Source: Planctomycetota bacterium (lineage in GTDB: Bacteria; Planctomycetota; Phycisphaerae; SM23-33). From it: a DNA stretch of 37,734 nt. Where the stretch lies: assembly GCA_012729725.1 (NCBI GenBank), contig JAAYCO010000067.1:1-37734 (forward strand). The letters are read 5' to 3'. The notes under the pieces were generated by a model that was given only the letters and a program-made list of their open reading frames with translations, had not been told where the DNA came from and did not search any database. Positions 7,789 through 17,098 of this stretch are shown piece by piece. The translations under genes and the position numbers were made by a program. Within the stretch, counting starts at the first letter, position 1. Every line of letters begins with the position of its first letter.

Positions 7789-8997
7789 ATGAATAAACGA
7801 CGGAAAAAAGGAGCGCTGTTCGCGCTCAAGATAGTTATCGCGGCCGGGCTGCTTGGATGGCTGCTCTCGAAGGTTCACTGGAGCGACTACGTCGTGCAGT
7901 CCGGAACCGGCCGAAGCTACTCTGTTGTTTCCGCCTTGCCGTCGCGGGACGATCCGCAAATCGTCACCGTCTCGACGGGAATTTTTGGGCAGGGCGGGAC
8001 GCTGCAGATTGCCGCCGAGCAACTCGACGCCCCATCCGACGGCGGGGTGATCCGGCCGGGCTTCGCAACGACGCTGACGAGGATGGATCGCACGCTGTTC
8101 GCCTTCGCAGTCGCGGGGTTCGCGCTGTCGGCGGTGGTGGTCGGCGTTCGGTGGTGGTTGCTGTTGGTGCTCCAGAGCATCAAGGTCCGGCTGTGGGAGG
8201 CGATTCGCCTGACGTTCCTTGGCCAGTTCTTCAACTCGGTTGTGCCCGGCACGGTTGGCGGCGATGTGATAAAGGCTTACTACGTTGCCCGCCACACCCC
8301 GCGCAAGGCGGGCGTGGTGCTGAGCATCTTTGTTGATCGCGTGCTTGGACTTGCCGAGATGGTTCTTCTTGCGGGCGTGATGCTGGCGATTGTCATCTTC
8401 GGCGGGCTTGAACAACCGGCGATGCTCAAATCCGCTGCGATCATGGTGGCGATTGTGACGTGCCTGGTGATCTTCCTTCTGGCGATGATTCTCAGCCGGC
8501 GCTTCCGCAAGGTGCTGAGGTTGGACAAGCTTTACAGCCGCCTGCCCCTGAGCCAGCACATCGAGGCGGCGGGATACGCCGCCAGAATCTACCGCCGCCG
8601 AGTCGGCGGGCTGGCGCGGGCGGTGATCATCACGCTGGGGGCGCAGATCATCTGGATGTCGTCGATTGCGATGCTCGGAATGAGCCTTCACATCGCGACG
8701 CCGCCGCACACGTACTTCATATTCGTGCCGGTGATCTACATCATCGGCGCGCTGCCTCTGACGCCGGGCGGCATGGGCGTTGTCGAGGCGGGATACGTCG
8801 AGTTCTTCTCGTCCGCGCAGTGCGGGCCAAGCACGGTGCTGGTGCTGGCGATGCTGGCCAGGCTTGTGCCTATGCTGATATCGCTGCCGGGCCTGGTGGT
8901 GGCCGTGACGGGGCCGAAACTTCCCCCAGCCGACAAGATTCAGGCCGAGCTTGGCCTCAATGACACGCCCCAGCCGCCGATGGCTGAAACAGACTGA
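7789..8997 (+). CDS. LPG-synthase-TM / UPF0104 family membrane protein
   Basis: About 402 residues of polytopic membrane protein of the family related to the flippase half of MprF and to AglD. A charged start (MNKRRKKG) precedes TM1. A loop of roughly 70 residues, probably outside the membrane, separates TM1 from TM2. Family hallmarks include FLGQFFNSVVPGTVGGDVIKAYY and the late LPLTPGGMGVVEAGYV. These proteins are thought to move or handle lipid-linked molecules. ATG 7789 is preferred over 7756 because a TACAAT -10-like hexamer at 7766-7771 lies just upstream and the family starts at this charged stretch. The last 41 bases overlap the 3' end of the convergent polymerase gene. Confidence 0.85.
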   Translation: MNKRRKKGALFALKIVIAAGLLGWLLSKVHWSDYVVQSGTGRSYSVVSALPSRDDPQIVTVSTGIFGQGGTLQIAAEQLDAPSDGGVIRPGFATTLTRMDRTLFAFAVAGFALSAVVVGVRWWLLLVLQSIKVRLWEAIRLTFLGQFFNSVVPGTVGGDVIKAYYVARHTPRKAGVVLSIFVDRVLGLAEMVLLAGVMLAIVIFGGLEQPAMLKSAAIMVAIVTCLVIFLLAMILSRRFRKVLRLDKLYSRLPLSQHIEAAGYAARIYRRRVGGLARAVIITLGAQIIWMSSIAMLGMSLHIATPPHTYFIFVPVIYIIGALPLTPGGMGVVEAGYVEFFSSAQCGPSTVLVLAMLARLVPMLISLPGLVVAVTGPKLPPADKIQAELGLNDTPQPPMAETD

Positions 8998-11935
8998 TCG
9001 TGTCGGCGCTGATGGTGACGGCGTCGTACTGCTCCTCAACCTGTCCGCTTATGACGTACGGGCCGTACCTGTCAAACGAAGCGTCCATGCGGGCCATTGC
9101 GTCGGGAAAGATGGTCGCCTCGAAAAGCCCCCATTCATCGTCGAACGTCGCGAAGACCATGGTCTGGCCTCGCTGAGTCGTGACAGGCCGGCGCGCCTCG
9201 ACGACGCCGGCTATTTTCACCCGCCTGCCGTTGAGTCGCGGCAGGTCTCTGCTGTCGGCGTCCGTTTCATTTGTCATAATTGATCGCCATACCTTCATAA
9301 TATGCGGGCCCGGCGTCAGGCCGAGGATTGTCCGCTCGTCGAAGTATTTGCGATGCGGGCTGTAGTCGCCCGGCGCGTGGGGCAGCGTCGGCAGGGCCGG
9401 CAGAAGAGTGGCGCCGCCCTTGAGCCTGCGCGGGCCGATGCGGTGGAAGAGGTTAAGCTCCATCATCAGCATCGGGCGGCTTCTGCCGGTCCAGTCGAAC
9501 GCGCCGCACAGGATGAGCGATCGGGCCTCCTGTTCGCCGATGCTCGTGCGTGAAAGAAAATCGCTGAGCCCCTCGAACGGAGCCCTGGATCGGCAGTTGA
9601 TAATCTCTTGGACGCCGACAGGACCCAGGCCCGATACGCGATCGAGCCCGATGCGGGCGGCGCCGTCCTCGATCGCGAACTCGGCCAGTGACCGGTTCAC
9701 GTCGGGCAGCAGGAACTTTATTCCGTCGCGTTTGGCCTGCTCGACGTACACGCGGTGGGGGTACATGCTCTGATTGTTGTTCAGGGCAGAGACCCAGAAC
9801 TCCAGCGGGTAGTGCGTCCGCAGGTATGCGCCGGCGTAGGCAAGCAGGCCGTAACTTGCGGCGTGGGCGCGGCAGAACGAGTAGGCGTTGAATTTGGCCA
9901 TCTGCACCCAGATGCCCTTTGCGTAATCGAGGTCCAGCCCGTTGGCGCGACAGCCGGCAAGGAACTCGCGTGAAAGCTCGAGCCTGGCGCGGTCGTCGCG
10001 GCATTTCTGCACGCTGCGGCGGAATCGGTCGGCCTTCGCCATGGGAATGCCGAGCATCGCAGCCGCCATGCTGAGCACGTCGTCCTCGTAAAGCATTATG
10101 CCCAGCGTGTCGTCCAGCACGCCGGCGACCTGGGGCGGCGGCGGCTCGACGGGCTCCAGCCCGCGAAGTCGGCGGATGAACGTCTCCTTCATGCCGATTC
10201 CGGCGGCGCCTGGCCTTATCATGGCCAGCGCCTGCATCACGCCCGCGGCGTTTCTCGGCTGCATCATCCGCAACAGGCGGCGCATGGCCGGGGATTCAAG
10301 CTGGTTGCAGCCGACCGTGTCGGCCCGCTGCAACAGGCCGACCGTCGCCGCGTCATCGCATGGAATAGTTTCAATATCAATTTCTTGCCCGCCGGCGCGA
10401 ATCAGGTCGATGGCGTAGCGGACAGTTGAGAGATTGCGGTTTCCAAGCAGGTCCAGCTTGACCAGTTGGATGTCCTCCACGCCGTTCTTGTCGTACTGCG
10501 TGATGTTCACGCCCTTGTGGGCCGGCTGGATCGGGGCGTAGTGGTCGATGGGCTTGGGGCCGATGACGATGCCGCCGGGATGCACCGACAGGTTGTGCGG
10601 AAGGTCGATTATCTTCCCCGCCAGGCGGGCGATGGCGGCAGGGGCGTGCGCGCCGCCGTCGGCGTCGTCGATAAGCTCGTCCATGCGGGATATCTGCGAA
10701 TCGGAATAACCCATGGCCTTGGCGGTTTCACGCAACGCCGAACGAGCCTGAAACGTGCCGTGCATGCTGACCATCGCCACGTGATCGACGCCCCAGCGCT
10801 TGAAGGCGTAGTCGATTACCTCATCCCTCAGCCGCCAGCAGAAATCAACGTCCAGGTCGGGAAAATCCTCCCGTCCTTCGTGCAGGAACCGCTCGAACGG
10901 AATGGCATGCCGCAGCGGGCAGACGTTGGTTATCCCCAGCGAATACGCCACGATGCTGCTTGCGCCGCTGCCCCTGCCCGCGACGGGCGCTCCGCGACGA
11001 CGGGCGTATTGGACAATGTCCCACACGACCAGAAAATATGCACTGAACCCCATGCGTTGGATGACCGCAAGCTCGCTGTCCATCCTCGCAAGAGCGCGGG
11101 GCAGCATGTCGGCATCGTAGCGCCGCCCAAGCCCCTCAACGCACAGCCGGCGCAGATACGAACGAGCATCCGTCCCGGCGGGGCAGGCAAAGTCCGGAAA
11201 CACCGGCGAGCGAGGAAGCAACTTGAAGCACGAACACCGCCGGGCCAGAAGCATGTTGTTGTCGATCGCCGAGGCGAACTGCGCAGCCGCCAGGCGGATC
11301 TGCTCGCCGGGGCGAAGGAACGACGATCGCGGGGGAATCGCGCCGCCTTCCACGCTGTCGAGCGTTCTTCCGGTGCGAATCGCCGCAAGCAGCTTCGCCG
11401 CCTCGATGTCGCCTTCCTCCGCAAGCAGGGCCCTGCCCGATACGACGGGGCGAAGACCCAATGATTCGGCGCAATCCATCAGCCTGAGGTTGTGCATCTC
11501 ATCCGGGCCGAAGGGATCTATCGCAACCCACAGTCGCCGTCCAAGCCGCCTGGCCAGAGCCCCGGCGGCGGATGGGGCGTCTACGAGCAGCTCAAGCCCG
11601 TCGCTCAATTCGGCAAGATCGTCGATCAGGTTCTCGCCCTCGCCCCGGCCGCAATGAATGCGGGTGATCAGCCGGCAGAGGTTTTCGTATCCCGTCTCGT
11701 CGGCGCACAACGCAACGACAGACAGGCCGCCATCCAAAAGCTCCGCGCCGATGATCGGCGAAATGCCCGCTGCCGCGGCCTTCTTCCAGAAAACCGTCGC
11801 ACCGCAGAGATTGTTCACGTCCGTCATGGCCAGCGCGCCATGCCCCAGGCGCGCCGCGACGTTGACCAGCCGATCCGGAAGCGCCACGCCCCGGCAGAAC
11901 GAATAGCCGCTGCGAACATGCAGGGGAGTTATCAT
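8957..11935 (-). CDS. dnaE2: Error-prone DNA polymerase III alpha subunit (DnaE2/ImuC type)
   Basis: 992 residues. It has an N-terminal PHP domain (LHVRSGYSFCRG at 5-16, ALAMTDVNNLCG at 34-45), the C-family polymerase motif GRGSGASSIVAY at 320-331 and the catalytic aspartates in FPDLDVDF (D360, D362). A C-terminal OB-fold follows (RVKIAGVVEARRPV). Length, the divergent PHP residues and the position directly after dinB point to the DnaE2/ImuC class of translesion polymerase rather than the replicative DnaE (about 1,160). It probably extends past lesions after the Y-family partner has inserted. It starts six bases after the dinB stop, and its 3' end overlaps the convergent UPF0104 gene. A housekeeping DnaE elsewhere in the genome would be expected. 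Confidence 0.87.
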   Translation of the reverse strand: MITPLHVRSGYSFCRGVALPDRLVNVAARLGHGALAMTDVNNLCGATVFWKKAAAAGISPIIGAELLDGGLSVVALCADETGYENLCRLITRIHCGRGEGENLIDDLAELSDGLELLVDAPSAAGALARRLGRRLWVAIDPFGPDEMHNLRLMDCAESLGLRPVVSGRALLAEEGDIEAAKLLAAIRTGRTLDSVEGGAIPPRSSFLRPGEQIRLAAAQFASAIDNNMLLARRCSCFKLLPRSPVFPDFACPAGTDARSYLRRLCVEGLGRRYDADMLPRALARMDSELAVIQRMGFSAYFLVVWDIVQYARRRGAPVAGRGSGASSIVAYSLGITNVCPLRHAIPFERFLHEGREDFPDLDVDFCWRLRDEVIDYAFKRWGVDHVAMVSMHGTFQARSALRETAKAMGYSDSQISRMDELIDDADGGAHAPAAIARLAGKIIDLPHNLSVHPGGIVIGPKPIDHYAPIQPAHKGVNITQYDKNGVEDIQLVKLDLLGNRNLSTVRYAIDLIRAGGQEIDIETIPCDDAATVGLLQRADTVGCNQLESPAMRRLLRMMQPRNAAGVMQALAMIRPGAAGIGMKETFIRRLRGLEPVEPPPPQVAGVLDDTLGIMLYEDDVLSMAAAMLGIPMAKADRFRRSVQKCRDDRARLELSREFLAGCRANGLDLDYAKGIWVQMAKFNAYSFCRAHAASYGLLAYAGAYLRTHYPLEFWVSALNNNQSMYPHRVYVEQAKRDGIKFLLPDVNRSLAEFAIEDGAARIGLDRVSGLGPVGVQEIINCRSRAPFEGLSDFLSRTSIGEQEARSLILCGAFDWTGRSRPMLMMELNLFHRIGPRRLKGGATLLPALPTLPHAPGDYSPHRKYFDERTILGLTPGPHIMKVWRSIMTNETDADSRDLPRLNGRRVKIAGVVEARRPVTTQRGQTMVFATFDDEWGLFEATIFPDAMARMDASFDRYGPYVISGQVEEQYDAVTISADTISLFQPSAAGACH

Positions 11936-11941
11936 AGCCGC

Positions 11942-13186
11942 CTATTTCGTCAGCGATGGTGTTCTGAGGATGAATCCGTACTCGTTTCGTCCCAGCTTGC
12001 CCAGCAGGTCGATTGACGCGCCCGTCACCACCGCGGCGTGTCCGAAGCGGTCGCGGATTCCATCCACCGCCTCGCAAAGCTCGCGCTGGCGGGCCGCCGG
12101 CGCGGTTTCGAACAATCGCCCGTGCATCGCCGCCGGCGAAAACTTCGACAGCGTCACGCCCACGTGCCGCAACGACACCCTTCGCCGATACAGCCGCCCA
12201 AGCAAATCCCTGGCCGCGGCGAAGGCCACGTCGTCGCGCTGCGTCGGCGCCGCCAGTGTGTGTGATGCGTCGACCTGCTTCCAGTCGTCGTAGCGGATGC
12301 GGGTTTCAATCGCGCCGACGTACAGGTCAAGCGACCTGGCGCATCGCATCGCCCGCTCAAGCAGGTAGAACAGCATGCCCTCGATGTGCACGGCGTCGCA
12401 CGTTGGATGATGGAACGTGGTTTCACGCGAGATGGTTTTTGGTTTTCTTGCGGGGGGCGTGCTCGATTTCTGGTCCGCGACGTTGACCGCAGCCACCTTT
12501 CTGCCGCGATCGTCGATGCCGCGGCAGCGGTCGTACAGCTCCGAGCCGCGCATGCCGAACATTCCTTCAAGCGTGGCTCGCGGCAGTTCGCAGAGCCGGC
12601 CGATGGTGGTGATGTTCATGTCCCGCAGCACCTGCTCGGTTCTTCCGCCCACGCCTGGGAGCTTTCGCACCGGCAGCGGGGCGAGATATTCGCGGGCCTT
12701 GCTTGCGGGAATCCACTTTACGCCCCCCGGCTTGGCGGCGCTTGAGGCTATCTTCGCCATCATGCGGTTGGCGCCAAGCCCTACCGAAACAGGCAGGCCG
12801 ACCTCGCGGGCGACGGATCGCCGCAGATCCTCGCCCAGTTCCGGCGGCGAGTTGACGGATACGCCGGTGGCGTCGCCGTATGCCTCATCCAGATAGGTCT
12901 CCAGGGCGGGCATATAGCGGCGGCAAACCTCCCACACGTGCTCGGCGAAGCAGCGGTAGATCTGCGCATCTCCTTTAAGCACTTCAACTCGCGGGCACAG
13001 TCGGCGAGCCTCGCGCAGCGGCATGCCCGCCTTGAGGCCGAATCGCCGCGCCTCGTAACTGCACGACGCGATGACCCCGCTGCCCACAATCACCGGCCTT
13101 CCTCGAAGCGCAGGTATGAGCAACTGCTCCACCGATGCGAAGAACGCGTCGATGTCAACGTGAAGGATGAGGTTTTCCAATTTCAT
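11942..13186 (-). CDS. dinB: Y-family DNA polymerase (DinB/Pol IV-like)
   Basis: 414 residues. The catalytic carboxylates are intact: D11 in HVDIDAFFASVE, D100 and E101 in YLDEAYGD. The palm/fingers motif SCSYEARRFGLKAGMP and the helix-hairpin-helix LPGVGGRTEQVLRDMNI are present. The little-finger region follows (KTISRETTFHHP), ending in a poorly conserved tail. In the classical ImuA-ImuB-ImuC mutasome the Y-family member ImuB has lost these catalytic residues, so this is an active-type DinB in the ImuB position. ATG 13186 has AGGGGCGG upstream and lies eight bases after the stop of the small upstream gene. dnaE2 follows six bases on. Induction by DNA damage is plausible, but I see no clear LexA site. 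Confidence 0.9.
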   Translation of the reverse strand: MKLENLILHVDIDAFFASVEQLLIPALRGRPVIVGSGVIASCSYEARRFGLKAGMPLREARRLCPRVEVLKGDAQIYRCFAEHVWEVCRRYMPALETYLDEAYGDATGVSVNSPPELGEDLRRSVAREVGLPVSVGLGANRMMAKIASSAAKPGGVKWIPASKAREYLAPLPVRKLPGVGGRTEQVLRDMNITTIGRLCELPRATLEGMFGMRGSELYDRCRGIDDRGRKVAAVNVADQKSSTPPARKPKTISRETTFHHPTCDAVHIEGMLFYLLERAMRCARSLDLYVGAIETRIRYDDWKQVDASHTLAAPTQRDDVAFAAARDLLGRLYRRRVSLRHVGVTLSKFSPAAMHGRLFETAPAARQRELCEAVDGIRDRFGHAAVVTGASIDLLGKLGRNEYGFILRTPSLTK

Positions 13187-13194
13187 GGCCGCCC

Positions 13195-13440
13195 CTATAC
13201 GACAACCTGGTCGAGCCGCCATTGAACGTCATGAATGTTCAGGTGCAAAAGCCATGTTTGCCCCGCCGCCTGAACGCTATAATGCAGGCTCAGGGTTCCG
13301 CCTTCGCGGTCGATCCACTGGCCGTTGACGGTGCTGACGTCATACGAGCGGCTCTTCCACATGAACCGCACCGGCCGGCATTGCCCGCCCGAGAAATCGG
13401 CCAGCATGCCGATAGGCTCGTCGATCTTCTCGATGTTCAT
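13195..13440 (-). CDS. Small DUF6504-like protein of the translesion cassette
   Basis: 81 residues, with a pattern (CRPVRFMWKSRSYDVSTVNG, a middle acidic-glycine stretch, then WLLHLNIHDVQWRLDQVVV) like the small beta-rich DUF6504 proteins I recall beside imuB/dnaE2 genes in actinobacteria. That assignment is from memory and needs a profile search. It has GGAG at good distance before ATG 13440, ends eight bases before dinB, and is driven by a clear promoter at 13476-13504. It is therefore the first gene of the cassette. Its function is unknown; an accessory or scaffold role for the polymerases is inference. Confidence 0.68.
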   Translation of the reverse strand: MNIEKIDEPIGMLADFSGGQCRPVRFMWKSRSYDVSTVNGQWIDREGGTLSLHYSVQAAGQTWLLHLNIHDVQWRLDQVVV

Positions 13441-13475
13441 TGCTACTCCGATAACTACCTAACAGATACCAAACA

Positions 13476-13504
13476 ACTATAGCAGCATGAACAACCCCAA
13501 TCAA
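13476..13504 (-). promoter_or_regulatory. Sigma-70-type promoter of the dinB-dnaE2 cassette
   Basis: On the minus strand TTGATT (13504-13499) and TATAGT (13481-13476) are separated by exactly 17 bases, a good match to TTGACA/TATAAT. Transcription would start near 13469, giving a leader of about 30 bases before ATG 13440. A direct repeat GTTGTT occurs at 13494-13489 and 13477-13472, overlapping the promoter, and could be a regulator half-site. It does not match the LexA boxes I know. Confidence 0.6.
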
Positions 13505-13517
13505 GCAAAAAGTACGA

Positions 13518-13534
13518 CGCCGCCTTCGGCGGCG
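13518..13534. other. GC-rich hairpin in the gap between divergent genes
   Basis: CGCCGCCTTCGGCGGCG forms a perfect 7-bp stem with a TTC loop. It lies just upstream of the cassette promoter and has no T-run on either side, so it does not look like a terminator. The rest of the gap (13535-13637) holds short GTAGATA/GTAGACA repeats and nothing else I recognise. Confidence 0.4.
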
Positions 13535-13636
13535 AGATAGCAGAAAGTAGATACCAGATAGTAGACACAGCACATATCTACATCGCTTCCAACACTTCGC
13601 ATCGCACCCGGTAACCGAAATCAGCACATTGCTAAA

Positions 13637-13674
13637 ACCCGCATTGCCATGCGGGACTTCGTCCGTCGTGCTGG
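13637..13674 (+). repeat. Dispersed hairpin repeat, copy A (half element)
   Basis: CCCGCATTGCCATGCGGG (13638-13655), a 7-bp stem with a TGCC loop, followed by a tail ending CGTGCTGG. About 33 of 38 bases match the copy at 17250-17291. It lies immediately before, and in the open upstream frame of, the broken DUF4838 gene, which lacks a signal peptide. Its insertion may have removed the original 5' end. Confidence 0.65.
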
Positions 13675-13692
13675 TTTCGATTCCTGGGAGTT

Positions 13693-16049
13693 ATGCGGGG
13701 GATTAGCGCTTGGCGCAAGTGCGCTGGCGGGGCGGCGGCGGCTGGAATTGTCGTGCCTGACGATGCATCGCTACAGGAGCAGACGGCTGCGGAAGAACTT
13801 CAGGATTACCTGCTGAAGATCACGTCGGCCAAATTCACCATCATTAAAGAGAGCTCCACGGAAATCAGCGGTCCGCGTCTGTTCGTCGGAAGGACACAGA
13901 AGGCCCGTGAACTGAATCTTCTTCCCGACGGCGACGAGGCGTGGAGGATCAAGACGTGCGAGGGCGGGGTGGTTCTGTGCGGCGGTGCTGGGCGAGGAAC
14001 CCTCTACGCGGTTTACCATTTCCTGGAGGATCATCTCGGCGTTCGCTGGTGGAACCCGCAGGAAGAGTTTGTGCCGCATTCGCAAGACTTGTCCGTCGGG
14101 CCGATCGACCGCTGCGGCCGGCCCGCGTTCGCCAGGCGCGCGATGAATATGAATATGACGGGTTATGATCCGCCCATTGACGGCGCGGCGTTCGTCAGCC
14201 GAAGTCGCATGAACGCCCGCGGCCCCGGGGAAGGCGCCATTGCGCCCAAGTACGGGTGCAACGAGAGCATGCTGCTGAGTTCTCGTCCCTGGTGCGCGCA
14301 TAGCTTTGATTCCTACATCCCGAACCGGGAGGGGCTGTTCAAGGAACACCCGGAGTACTTCGCGCTTCGCGGCGGGAAGAGAACCAAGGCGACGTACGAT
14401 CTGACGGCCGGGGGTTGCGGGATCTGTTCGCCGAGAAGCTCAAGCAGTTGATCCTGCGAGACCAGGCGGCTTCGAATGAGCGAGGGACCCCAAGGCCCCT
14501 GGTCTACCATTTCTCCAAGGAAGATGAGCCCAACCTGTACTCGGAGAGTCCCGAGAGCACGGCTATTCGCATGCGCGAGGGGTCGGAATCCGGCGTGATG
14601 CTGGACTTCGTGAACGATCAGGCGCGGCGTGTGGCGGAATATGACGGCGATGTCGTCATCGAGACGCTCGCGTATCAGAACACCGAAGAGCCGCCCAAGC
14701 GAATGCGATGCGACGACAACGTCCTGATCACGCTGTGCGACACGCAGAGCCTGGTCACGCTTCCGGCAACTCATCCGAGAAACGCGGGTTTCCTGAACAA
14801 ACTGCGAGGCTGGGCCAAGATCACCCGGCATCTTCGCATATGGGACTACGGGTACTGCCACATGCCCGATTCCATGGAGTACCCCATACCGACCGAGTTC
14901 ACGTATCAGCCTGACTACCAACTGTTTCTGGACCACCGGGTGCAGGGGATATTCACCCAGTATGAGACGTTCCCAGGGGTGGTTCTTGGGGATATGGCCG
15001 ACATGAAGCGGTGGCTGATCTGCAAGCTGATGGAAGACCCTGGTCTGGATTTCGATGCTCTGTCGGCCCAGTTCATGGACGGGTATTACGGCCCGGCGGG
15101 GAAGGTCATCGCCAGGTATCGCAACGATCTTATGCAGTCGGCGAGACGGAATCCGCCGGGGTACACGATACTCTGCGGCACGGAACACACCACGCTTCAT
15201 TACCTGGACACGGACTTCATCGTGAGAGCCAAGAAGTACTTCCAGGAAGCACAAGACGCCTGCAACGGCGATTAGGTGCTGTTGAGACGCGTGCGTCACG
15301 CGAGAGCTTCTCTGGATGCGGCCGAGATTGCGAGATACTCGCTGCTGAAACGCCGGTATCTGCTGGAGGGCGGGGAGCCCGCGACCTTTCCTTTGGATCT
15401 TGTGTCTGCCGTTGAACGGCTGAAACAGACGATGACGGAGCAGGCCCAACAAAGGCTGGACAAGGCTAAACTCGACAAGACGGTTGGGCGGATGGCGGAG
15501 AAGCTGGACCTTTATGCATCGATGAACCGCGATTGGCCGCTCCCCGAGCAATTCCGCGGCTACAAGGCGCATGAACTGGTCGAATTCACGCCGCCCGCGA
15601 TCCCCAGAGTGGTGGCGCCCGCACAGGTGGTGGGCGATCCAACGTCGGAATGCGGCCTGGCGATTCGAGTACCGTTGGCAGACTCGCTTGAGCCGGATTC
15701 GATCATTCTCAAGGCCGGGATTCACCAGCAAAGCGGCATGCCCACGAAGGTGGTGGTGAGCGAGGGCCTGCCTCTGAGCTACAAGGATGCAACCAGCAGT
15801 CCGGGGTACCACTGGCGCAAACTACTGGGCAACGCCCAGGTTCAGAGTGACAGCAAGTTCTTCGTGGCGATGCCGACATGCTGGAATGTGCAGTTCCAGT
15901 GCGATCGGCCGATGTCGAGCGGGAAGTCGGGGCAGTATGACTTCTGGGGAAGGGTGAAGGTGGAGAGATCTACAACCCAGGATGAGAATGGCGCGAACGA
16001 AAAAGAGTATCTGTATCTCGAGCGGGTCTTGATGGTCCGCACGAGATGA
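13693..16049 (+). pseudogene. Broken DUF4838 / glycosidase-like gene
   Basis: Three consecutive reading segments together make one DUF4838-type protein. The first (13693-about 14414) has a GH20/GH67-like N-terminal domain (AAEELQDYLLKI, GTLYAVYHFLEDHLGVRWW) and HPEYFALRGGKR. A missing base in a run of five G (14410-14414) then shifts the frame; the sequence continues as LRDLFAEKLKQLI in another frame (14415-15272). A TAG at 15273-15275 interrupts the conserved stretch DACNGD/VLLRRVRHARASLD, which resumes in the same frame to TGA 16047-16049. There is no signal peptide, although relatives are normally exported. Two independent lesions argue for a true pseudogene over one sequencing error. In life the family probably acts on complex glycans. 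Confidence 0.82.
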
Positions 16050-16108
16050 GACGGCAGAGGCTCGTTGCCTGTGCTGTTCATATCAGGAAGAGGAAAGGAA
16101 GGTGCAAT

Positions 16109-16870
16109 GTGAGATGGCTACGTGGCGGCTTGAGCGTTGTGCTGACGGCATGCTTGTGCTGGTGGGCGTCAGAGGCATCGGCGGCGGTTCTGTTGACCGA
16201 CAATTTCTCGGACAACAATTACACATCCAATCCCGCATGGACTGTTGGTTCAGGTGTTTTCGCTGCTGACGGTTCAAACATTGGGAATTTCTATGGCGAT
16301 GAGGCCGGCGCCGGGATGTTGGCGTTCGGGACGGCTGCCGGGACGAAGATCTACCTGGGTCTTCCGGAAGTGGCGCCGGAGTCGACGATGACAATCGACT
16401 TCGATTTGTTCCAATCGAACTATGCGGCGCCAAACGATTATAGGTTTACGGTTGCGCTGTACAACCGCGAGAAGGACAGCTACTATTACATCACCGGGTA
16501 TCTTTATGTTGGCGCATTCGGCACTGGTGGCGGAGCCTCGGGATTCAATAGCTGGACGACCACCGGGCAGATCAAGGCGGGGGCCGCGGGAAGAGCAATG
16601 CTCAACGGATGGCAGCACGTGCAACTGACATTCAATCCGTCCGAGGGAGTTTCGATGTACTACGGAGGGAACCTGGTAAGCAGTTTCACGAACTATGGTG
16701 GATTCGACAGCATCGACGAGCTGCGATTGGCCAATTCGAGCGGCACCCTGAGCTGGTTTGCGGATAACGTGGTTGTGAGCGGCACCCCTGTTCCAGAGCC
16801 ATCAAGCATGGCGATTGTACTCGGCGGTGGCGCAGTGGCGGCATGCCGCAGGAGACGCGGCCGGCGCTGA
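16109..16870 (+). CDS. PEP-CTERM sorting-domain surface protein
   Basis: 253 residues from GTG 16109, which has GGAAGG six bases upstream; the frame extends to 16046 but that start would spoil the signal peptide. Residues 1-25 are a classical signal peptide (MRWLRGGLSVVLTACLCWWA, then SEASAA). The body looks like an all-beta, concanavalin-like lectin/glucanase fold (LLTDNFSDNNYTSNPAWTVG, WQHVQLTFNPSEGVSMYYGG). The C-terminus has the sorting signal VPEPSSMAIVLGGGAVAA followed by CRRRRGRR. Such proteins are cleaved and sorted by exosortase, which is not in the window. It follows the broken DUF4838 gene by 60 bases and is closed by a strong terminator. Confidence 0.88.
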   Translation: MRWLRGGLSVVLTACLCWWASEASAAVLLTDNFSDNNYTSNPAWTVGSGVFAADGSNIGNFYGDEAGAGMLAFGTAAGTKIYLGLPEVAPESTMTIDFDLFQSNYAAPNDYRFTVALYNREKDSYYYITGYLYVGAFGTGGGASGFNSWTTTGQIKAGAAGRAMLNGWQHVQLTFNPSEGVSMYYGGNLVSSFTNYGGFDSIDELRLANSSGTLSWFADNVVVSGTPVPEPSSMAIVLGGGAVAACRRRRGRR

Positions 16871-16924
16871 AATGGTGGAGAGGCGAGTTCAGTAGCATTC
16901 TCCGCAGGGAACTGTAATCAGGGG

Positions 16925-16969
16925 AACTGGGTTTCGGTGATTGTGCGCCGGAACCCAGTTTTGCTTTCC
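16925..16969 (+). terminator. Rho-independent terminator after the PEP-CTERM gene
   Basis: AACTGGGTTTCGG (16925-16937) pairs with CCGGAACCCAGTT (16948-16960) in a 13-bp stem with one G-U pair and a 10-base loop. It is followed by TTTTGCTTT. The stem lies about 55 bases after the PEP-CTERM stop. Confidence 0.82.
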
Positions 16970-17098
16970 GGGCATTCTTGCTCGTCGAATGTGGGGATAG
17001 ACTAAGGTTCCCAACACACGAAGGCGGGCAGTTCAACAACCTCGCGCAGCGAAACCACTCAGTGGAATTTGGTTCGAATTACACTCAGTAACCAAGAG

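Noticed and set aside
7747-9039. A 430-codon open frame on the minus strand opposite the UPF0104 gene.
   Set aside because: It is rich in Arg, His and Gln with no domain pattern, and mirrors the codon bias of the membrane protein on the other strand.
15273-15275. Readthrough or recoding of TAG (for example as pyrrolysine) in the DUF4838 gene.
   Set aside because: glmM and ligA end in TAG as ordinary stops, and the same gene also has a frameshift, so a plain nonsense mutation is simpler.
14313-15812. A 499-codon minus-strand open frame spanning both lesions of the DUF4838 gene.
   Set aside because: It looks tempting because the plus strand is broken there, but its composition is Arg/His/Leu-rich and the plus-strand segments align to a known family.
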